Positions 58,317 through 64,000 of a DNA stretch of 64,000 nt are shown here, one piece after another. Location of the stretch: the NCBI GenBank assembly GCA_014376585.1, contig JACMRG010000028.1, positions 33,373 through 97,372 on the forward strand, read 5' to 3'. The notes beneath the pieces are model-generated. The model did no database searches. It was not told the origin of the DNA and was given only the letters and a program-made list of their open reading frames with translations. This DNA comes from Opitutaceae bacterium. GTDB taxonomy: Bacteria; Verrucomicrobiota; Verrucomicrobiia; Opitutales; Opitutaceae. The position numbers and the translations under genes are program-made. Position 1 is the stretch's first letter. Every line of letters starts with the position of its first letter.

Positions 58317-58458
58317 ATCCTTCTACGATTCCACTCCTCCTCCGATCTCTGTGCCTCCGTGCCTCTGTGGTTCAAATACCCCAATCCCGTCCGACGCCCA
58401 CGCTCCGCCTCGTGCACTCCAAAATATCCGTGTTGATCCGTGCCATCCGTGATCAAAT
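58289..58458. repeat. GTG-type repeat group between lipB and lipA
   Basis: A reversed, degraded ATCCGTG array at 58289-58317 points at lipB and includes its stop codon. A CTCTGTG array at 58347-58377 and an ATCCGTG array at 58426-58458 both read toward lipA. Two repeat subfamilies therefore sit side by side. Confidence 0.7.
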
Positions 58459-58502
58459 CTCCCTCGCCTCTCCCCTCCATCCTCCCGCCTCTCGCCTTCT
58501 CC

Positions 58503-59399
<897 letters not shown>

Positions 59400-59477
59400 A
59401 TCAGCTAGCGACCGCCGGAGAACATTCTCCCACCGGATAATCAACGGCTCCGTCTCTATTAAGCCCAACGGTCCGCT

Positions 59478-59756
59478 ATGATTCAGTCCTTCGCCGACCG
59501 CGACCCCGAGCAGCTTTTCTACGAGGAAAAGAACCGTCGCTTCACGGCGATTGCCCGTGTCGCTCTGCGGAAACTTTTTCAAATGAACCGGGCCGGCGTG
59601 CTCAAAGACCTTGCCGTTCCGCCCGGCAACCGGCTCGAAGCCCTCAAGGGAACTCATGAGGGGTTTCATTCCATACGGATCAACGACCAATGGCGCCTGG
59701 TCTTTCGCTGGACGGAAAAAGGCCCGGCCGAGGTCGCCATCATAGATTACCATTGA
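59478..59756 (+). CDS. higB: HigB/RelE-like toxin
   Basis: The 92-residue product begins with [18 protein letters not shown], typical of the HigB (RelE superfamily) mRNA interferase toxins, and has [22 protein letters not shown] and EVAIIDYH, the conserved end. It would cut mRNA on the ribosome. The antitoxin gene follows after 32 bases, in the toxin-first order usual for HigBA. Confidence 0.9.
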   Translation: MIQSFADRDPEQLFYEEKNRRFTAIARVALRKLFQMNRAGVLKDLAVPPGNRLEALKGTHEGFHSIRINDQWRLVFRWTEKGPAEVAIIDYH

Positions 59757-59788
59757 AGCGCCCGCCCATAACGCTACGCGTCATAGCC

Positions 59789-60088
59789 ATGAACCCGCCG
59801 ATCACACCCGGTGAAATCCTGCTCGAGGAATACCTCAATCCCATGGGGATTTCTCAGAACGCCATGGCCCGCGCAATCGGCGTTGCGCCTCGCGCGATCA
59901 ACGAGATCGTCCTTGGCCACCGCGCGATCACGCCGGTCATGTCCATCCGCTTTGGCGCCTTCTTCAGCCAAACTCCTGAGTTCTGGCACGGCCTGCAGGT
60001 CGAGTGCGACTTCCGCGTCCTCGGCAAAAAGCAAAAGCAACTCACCGCCAAAATCCGCCCTGCCCAAAGCCTCAGTCACGCCGCGTGA
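59789..60088 (+). CDS. higA: HigA-like antitoxin with XRE-type helix-turn-helix
   Basis: The 99-residue protein, from ATG 59789, starts [20 protein letters not shown] and has the HigA helix-turn-helix stretch [19 protein letters not shown] followed by [15 protein letters not shown]. HigA neutralises HigB and represses the pair by binding the promoter. The upstream in-frame start is rejected because it overlaps the toxin gene. Confidence 0.92.
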   Translation: MNPPITPGEILLEEYLNPMGISQNAMARAIGVAPRAINEIVLGHRAITPVMSIRFGAFFSQTPEFWHGLQVECDFRVLGKKQKQLTAKIRPAQSLSHAA

Positions 60089-60114
60089 CCCACCTCGCGC
60101 TCAAGAGTTCAGAC

Positions 60115-60687
60115 ATGACCCCGTCCGAATCCTCTGACCCATCCGGTTCCTCCATGAACTCAGCACCCTCAGATTCGGCTGATTTTATCGGTCCGCAGAT
60201 CCCCGCGGAGGTCGAGGAAATGGGTGACTGCATCATATCAAGAATTGAGGCCCGAAAATATTTTCATGTGCATCTCGGCAGTTACTACGAAATACCGGGG
60301 AGCCCAAAGTCGAAAGCAGTGTTTTTCTCGGAAACGGATGCTTTGAATTGGATAAGGTATTCCCACCCTGATTTTGTTTACGCCAATATCCTTGGAGAGG
60401 CCGGGCAATTGAGATGGATAAGACGCGTTTGGAATCTCGATTTGGGTAACGAACGCATCTCTCCCATTACACTTCATCTACCTTACCACCTCGAAAAATC
60501 AAAAGATCAGATATATACCGAGGCATCCGCTTTCCTCGATGACTATGAGGCTCACACTGCAAGCTACAATATTTCATTAACCTATCCAGACTCGGCATTT
60601 GAGAAAAATTGGGTTCATATGGTTCGGTTTACTTTAGAGTATGGATTCTATTACTGCTACGATCTCAGGGAGTATGATCGCAGTTAA
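60115..60687 (+). CDS. Orphan hypothetical protein, AT-richer, in the accessory patch
   Basis: The product is 190 residues from ATG 60115, with a Ser/Pro-rich start (TPSESSDPSGSSMNSAPSD) and then a folded part containing YYEIPGSPKSKAVFFSETDA, VWNLDLGNERISPITLHLPY and a Tyr-rich end. No family is recognised. The base composition is clearly lower in GC than the flanking genes, and it stands between two toxin-antitoxin pairs, so recent transfer is likely. Confidence 0.65.
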   Translation: MTPSESSDPSGSSMNSAPSDSADFIGPQIPAEVEEMGDCIISRIEARKYFHVHLGSYYEIPGSPKSKAVFFSETDALNWIRYSHPDFVYANILGEAGQLRWIRRVWNLDLGNERISPITLHLPYHLEKSKDQIYTEASAFLDDYEAHTASYNISLTYPDSAFEKNWVHMVRFTLEYGFYYCYDLREYDRS

Positions 60688-60708
60688 AGCCGCTCTCTCC
60701 GGAACGGG

Positions 60709-60750
60709 CCCTGAAAAAGAAGGGATCTGAAAAGGGTCGGGCTTTGAGGT
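60709..60750 (+). repeat. Purine-rich GAAAAAG / GAAAAGGG short repeat
   Basis: CCCTGAAAAAGAAGGGATC is followed by the similar CTGAAAAGGGTCGGGC about 16 bases on. It resembles, loosely, the purine-rich repeat at 61440-61475 ahead of the transposase gene. Confidence 0.4.
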
Positions 60751-60856
60751 TTGTGGTGTTGGCTCCGTCCCTCGTGACCAGCCCACTCTCCTTCAACCGC
60801 ATCACTCCCGCGACCGTCCCCTTGACGCGAATTCTGGTGTGCTACACCTGTGCCTC

Positions 60857-61165
60857 ATGGCCGCCACGCAGACCATCACCATACGGCTCACGCCCGCCGC
60901 CAAGCGCCGCATCACCACCGCAGCCCGCCGTGCCGGTGTGAGCCCCGCCAAGTTCATCTCCACCGCCGCCCTCGCCCGCGCCGACGCCGCGCCGGATGAC
61001 GCCAAACTTGCCCGCCTCGAACGCGTCGCCGCCGCCCTCCACGCCGCCGTGGCCGATGAGATCGACTTCCGCCTCGCCGACGCTCGCTGGAAACATCACC
61101 TCGCCCACAAGACGCGCCTGCTCACGGGTGAGGAGGCGTGGCGTGAACTGGGACTACCGAATTGA
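60857..61165 (+). CDS. Probable antitoxin of a RelBE-like pair
   Basis: The 102-residue product from ATG 60857 begins AATQTITIRLTPAAKRRI, a short beta strand and helix like those of ribbon-helix-helix antitoxins or DUF1778 proteins, and ends with LTGEEAWRELGLPN. It overlaps the RelE-like gene by 23 bases, the usual antitoxin-toxin arrangement. Assignment relies on this neighbourhood. Confidence 0.75.
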   Translation: MAATQTITIRLTPAAKRRITTAARRAGVSPAKFISTAALARADAAPDDAKLARLERVAAALHAAVADEIDFRLADARWKHHLAHKTRLLTGEEAWRELGLPN

Positions 61166-61412
61166 GCCGGCGGCGCTGCGCGACCTCCGCGACCTCGGCC
61201 CCTCCGCGATCACGGAAGTTCGCCGTTACTTGGATGAACGCATCCGCGGCGCGGCCGATCCAGCCGCTTTCGGCAAGCCTCTGCGCGGCGACAAACACGG
61301 ATACTGGCGCTACCGCGTGCGCGATTGGCGACTGCTCTGCCGGCTGGAAAACTCAGTGCTGATCGTTGTTGTCGTCGCCGTTGGCCACCGCTCCTCGGTC
61401 TATGATCCGTGA
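61143..61412 (+). CDS. RelE/ParE-family toxin
   Basis: The 89-residue product, from GTG 61143, starts NWDYRIEPAALRDLRDLGPS and has the RelE core with GKPLRGDKHGYWRYRVRDWRLLCRL split over the strands and IVVVVAVGHRSSVYD at the end. The GTG is preceded by GAGGAGG at a good spacing, one of the few strong Shine-Dalgarno sequences in the window, which fixes the start. It is coupled to the upstream antitoxin. Confidence 0.88.
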   Translation: MNWDYRIEPAALRDLRDLGPSAITEVRRYLDERIRGAADPAAFGKPLRGDKHGYWRYRVRDWRLLCRLENSVLIVVVVAVGHRSSVYDP

Positions 61413-61439
61413 CCTCGGCGGCGTTCCTTGTTCTTTCGT

Positions 61440-61475
61440 AGCCCGAAAAAGGAGCCCGAAAAAGAGCCCGAAAGA
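61440..61475 (+). repeat. Tandem AGCCCGAAAAAG repeat ahead of the Y1 transposase
   Basis: Three tandem units of 12-13 bases (AGCCCGAAAAAGG, AGCCCGAAAAAG, AGCCCGAAAGAG) stand 53 bases before the transposase start. They could be part of the element end recognised by the transposase. Confidence 0.5.
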
Positions 61476-61527
61476 GGGGTCATACTTTGCACTCGCGCGG
61501 CACTAATCGGGCCGGCATCAACCCGCG

Positions 61528-62502
61528 ATGGCACGGAAACTCCGATTGGAATTCGAAGGCGCGACTTACCACGTGATCAGCCGCGGGAACTACCGGGCGG
61601 ATGTATTCAGGGCGGACGCCACGAGGGCGGCGTTTATGAAGTGCCTTGGCGAGGCGAGCGACAAGTCCGGCTGGGTGGTGCACGCCTGGTGCGTGATGTC
61701 TAATCACTACCACCTGTGCTTCACCACGCCCCGGCCCAATCTGGTCGAGGGCATGCGGTGGTTGCAGGCCACGTTTTCGAACCGTTTCAACCGGCTGCGC
61801 AACGAGCGGGGCCATGTGTTCCAAGGCCGCTACCGGGCGCCCATCGTCGCGCCCGAGGCGGTGGGCGCGGTTTGCCACTACATTCACCTCAATCCGGTGC
61901 GCGCGGGCGTCGTGGGCATGCCGGATCTGCCTCAGTCGGGTTGGAGCAGCCTGCCCCTCCTCTTGGCGGCTACCCGTCGGCCCCGCTGGTTCTCTCCGGA
62001 GGCGGCGCTCGCCCACGCGGGCGGGCTGCGCGACACACCGCGGGACCGAAGGCGGTATGTGGAGTATCTGGGCTGGCTGCAGGAGGACGAGGCGGGCAAA
62101 AAGGCCCTGGAATTCGACCGGCTGTCGAAAGATTGGGCGGTAGGCGAAAAGGATTTCAAAAAGGGGCTTTTGAAAGCACATCGGCATCTGGAAGGGGCCA
62201 GGGAGCGCGGCGATATCGGACCGCGGGAACTCTCGATGGAGTTCTGGCGTGAACGTCTCGATCTGCTCCTGGCTGCGCTAAAAAAGGACGACCGGGACAT
62301 CGCGAAGGACCCCAAGGGCGAGGGTTGGAAAGTTGCGGTGGCCGCCGACATGAAGACCGCGACCACCGCTTCAAATCCGTGGCTCGCCAAAGCGCTCGGC
62401 ATGGGCAGCCCCTTTCGCCTCAGCCGGCTCGTGAGCGCCTGCCACGTGGACCCCCGCCCGTTTCAAATTCATCTCGATCAAATCGCGAAGCGCAAAGTTT
62501 GA
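61528..62502 (+). CDS. REP-associated tyrosine (Y1) transposase
   Basis: The 324-residue product is a Y1/HUH transposase of the TnpA-REP (RAYT) group: MARKLRLEFEGATYHVISRG at the start, the HUH motif His60-Tyr-His62 in MSNHYHLCF, a candidate catalytic Tyr118 in CHYIHLNPVRAG, and a C-terminal extension of about 150 residues with an Arg/Lys-rich helical part. RAYTs are single-copy, probably domesticated transposases thought to copy short palindromic REP elements. It is intact and has the extended form common in Verrucomicrobiota and relatives. Confidence 0.92.
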   Translation: MARKLRLEFEGATYHVISRGNYRADVFRADATRAAFMKCLGEASDKSGWVVHAWCVMSNHYHLCFTTPRPNLVEGMRWLQATFSNRFNRLRNERGHVFQGRYRAPIVAPEAVGAVCHYIHLNPVRAGVVGMPDLPQSGWSSLPLLLAATRRPRWFSPEAALAHAGGLRDTPRDRRRYVEYLGWLQEDEAGKKALEFDRLSKDWAVGEKDFKKGLLKAHRHLEGARERGDIGPRELSMEFWRERLDLLLAALKKDDRDIAKDPKGEGWKVAVAADMKTATTASNPWLAKALGMGSPFRLSRLVSACHVDPRPFQIHLDQIAKRKV

Positions 62503-62567
62503 CTCCGCTTGCTCGCCAGGCCTCGCCGATAATTCCGAATCGCGCCACTCGGGTCAGCGCTTCCCCC

Positions 62568-62846
62568 ATGCCACACGTCCTCATCATCCACGAAGTCGCC
62601 GACTATCCTGCTTGGAAACATATTTTCGACGGCGCCGCCGGCATCCGCAAAGCCGCCGGCGAGCGCCTATACCAAGTCCTGCGCCACCAGCACGAGCCCA
62701 ACAAAATCGTTCCCTTCTCGGCGTAGACTTCCCTCGCCGACGCCCGCGTTTTCTTCGAATCACCCCAGCTGGTGGAGATCCGCAAAGCCGCCGGCGTCAA
62801 AGCCCCCGACTTCATCTACCTCGATCAAATCGAGGCGGGCACGCTC
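62568..62846 (+). pseudogene. Amber-interrupted small antibiotic biosynthesis monooxygenase/cyclase-like gene
   Basis: The frame starts MPHVLIIHEVADYPAWKHIF and continues RKAAGERLYQVLRHQHEPNK. It reaches TAG at 62724-62726 where related proteins have a tryptophan (FSAW, then TSLADARVFFESPQLVEIR), so a TGG to TAG change explains it. Reading on in the same frame gives the rest of the family (KAAGVKAPDFIYLDQIEAGTL). The normal stop after that point is also missing, and the frame runs on into the aroA region. The first half alone, 52 residues, could still be made. Confidence 0.75.
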
Positions 62847-63140
62847 CAGGCATTTCACCACGGCGGTCGTGCGCCCAATCCGCGCGAGCACGGGCGAGGC
62901 CTCCGAATTCCACGCCATCACCGCCCCAGCCTGGAGCCGAAGCGACGACGTCCACCCGGCCACCCACGGCTGTGCATCGAAGTAAACCGCCCCCTTCGTA
63001 GTTCGGATTTCGCGCCCCTCCGCGTCTTTCGCGGGACCATTTTGACCTTGATTTTTGCCCGGCCCGCCCACGCGCAAAAACCCCTTGGCGTCGCCCGGCG
63101 TTTCCCCGACGCTTGCCGCTCTTCCCTCGCTTCCCTGCCC

Positions 63141-64000
63141 ATGGCCCTGCCTGACCTCCTCCCGATCACTCCTTTCACGCGGCCCGTCCGCGGCGAGGTC
63201 ATCGTGCCCGGCTCGAAAAGCCTCACCAACCGCGCCCTGCTGCTCGCCGCCCTCGGCGAACATCCCGTCACCCTCACCGGCGCACTCTTCAGCGAAGACA
63301 CCCGCCTCATGGCCGAGGCCCTGCGCAAACTCGGCCTCACCGTCATCGCCGATGAAACCGCCCTCACCGTGCGCGTGGCCGATCAGGCCCGGGCCTTCGC
63401 CGCCGCCGGCGGCGCCGCCGCCGCTCCCGTGGAACTCTTCGTCGGCCTCGCCGGCACCGCCGCCCGTTTCCTCACCGCGCTCTGCGCCGCCGCTCCCCGC
63501 GGCGTCTATCGCATCGATGGCATCCCCCAGATGCGCAAACGCCCGATGCGCGCCCTCATCCAGGCCCTCCGCGCGCTCGGTGCGGATATTCGTTGTCTCG
63601 GTGACGATGGCTTTTTCCCCATTGAGATTCATGCCCGCGGCCTGCGCGGCGGCGCCGTTAACCTCGATGCCAGCGAGAGCAGCCAGCTCCTTTCCGCACT
63701 CCTCATGGTCGCGCCTCTCGCCGCCGGGCCCGTCGCCGTCGCGCTCACAGCGGAGGTTCGCCGCCCCTTCGTGGAAATGACCACGCGCCTGATGGCCGAG
63801 TTCGGCTACGCCATCGGCGAGCAGGCCAGCACTGAGACCTACGTGCTTAACCCCGGTCGCTACCGTTCGCCCGGCCGCTACGCCATCGAGCCCGATGCCA
63901 CCGCCGCCAGCTACTTCCTCGCGCTGCCCCTCGTCACCGGCGGCAGCCTGCACCTCCCGTTTCTACGCGGTCCCGGCGACGGCCTGCAGGGCGATACCCA
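63141..64000 (+). CDS. aroA: 3-phosphoshikimate 1-carboxyvinyltransferase, 3' end outside the window
   Basis: From ATG 63141 the visible 286 residues show the EPSP synthase N-terminus: VRGEVIVPGSKSLTNRALLL with the substrate-binding lysine, GLAGTAARFLTALCAAAPRG, MRKRPMRALIQALRALGADI and ASESSQLLSALLMVAPL. The enzyme joins phosphoenolpyruvate to shikimate-3-phosphate in aromatic amino acid synthesis. The gene continues beyond the window, so its length and resistance-related residues cannot all be checked. Confidence 0.95.
   Translation, partial: MALPDLLPITPFTRPVRGEVIVPGSKSLTNRALLLAALGEHPVTLTGALFSEDTRLMAEALRKLGLTVIADETALTVRVADQARAFAAAGGAAAAPVELFVGLAGTAARFLTALCAAAPRGVYRIDGIPQMRKRPMRALIQALRALGADIRCLGDDGFFPIEIHARGLRGGAVNLDASESSQLLSALLMVAPLAAGPVAVALTAEVRRPFVEMTTRLMAEFGYAIGEQASTETYVLNPGRYRSPGRYAIEPDATAASYFLALPLVTGGSLHLPFLRGPGDGLQGDT

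Noticed and set aside
62760..63953. A 397-codon minus-strand frame opposite the start of aroA
   Set aside because: Shadow of aroA; the plus-strand EPSP synthase motifs are clear.

Overview
The window looks like a chromosomal segment of a high-GC Gram-negative bacterium. The most likely source is the Opitutaceae (Verrucomicrobiota) or a close relative. This is inference from gene content (outer-membrane genes lpxB, pldA, lptF/G-like and lolCD-like; ThuA, PL10, GH106-like and Tat-exported Gfo/Idh/MocA proteins), from codon use rich in GCC, CTC and ATC, and from many short dispersed repeats. No rRNA gene was found, I recognised no tRNA by eye, and there is no CRISPR array, so taxonomy rests on these indirect signs.

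Layout. 1-5 kb: exported and carbohydrate-linked proteins (FAS1, ThuA, PL10 pectate lyase) and phospholipase A. 5-11 kb: POT peptide transporter, SugE/Gdx exporter, 2OG-Fe(II) oxygenase-like protein, glycine-zipper protein, DgkA and an LptF/G-like permease. 11.3-20.1 kb: a branched-chain amino-acid-type ABC system with four tandem substrate-binding proteins followed by livH, livM, livG and livF; a four-helix-bundle (S23/IVP-type) gene sits inside this operon. 20-35 kb: GH106-like glycosidase, HtpG, VapBC, a tricorn-like protease, an aldehyde dehydrogenase, polyphosphate kinase, a sugar isomerase-like protein and ribosomal protein S21 with a clear terminator. 35.6-44 kb: dnaE, an RsmB-like rRNA methyltransferase, a SAM methyltransferase, a thioredoxin-like protein and a CcsA/HemX-hemA pair. 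44-54 kb (minus strand): a hybrid histidine kinase and the lysS - lolC/E - lolD - Gfo/Idh oxidoreductase - lpxB cluster, which points to lipid A and lipoprotein work. 54-59 kb: Tat-exported oxidoreductase, esterase, purine nucleoside phosphorylase, lipB-lipA. 59.4-62.9 kb: an accessory patch with HigBA-like and RelBE-like toxin-antitoxin pairs, an AT-richer orphan gene, a REP-associated (Y1) transposase and an amber-interrupted gene. aroA begins at 63,141 and runs off the end.

The most unusual content is the repeats. Several unrelated short-unit repeat families (heptamer TCTCARC; GTG-ending 8-10-mers such as ATCCGTGTC, CTCTGTGTC and TTTCGTGTC; GAAATC units) share one architecture: degenerate tandem units read toward the neighbouring gene, so a gap between genes carries an outward-facing inverted pair. 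One heptamer pair encloses the S23-type gene within the liv operon. Heptamer copies also lie in frame inside dnaE (twice) and the RsmB-like gene, and a different palindromic repeat lies in frame inside a methyltransferase gene. This could be a family of small mobile or self-spreading intergenic elements, and the Y1 transposase in the window is one candidate for moving some of them; that link is only inference.
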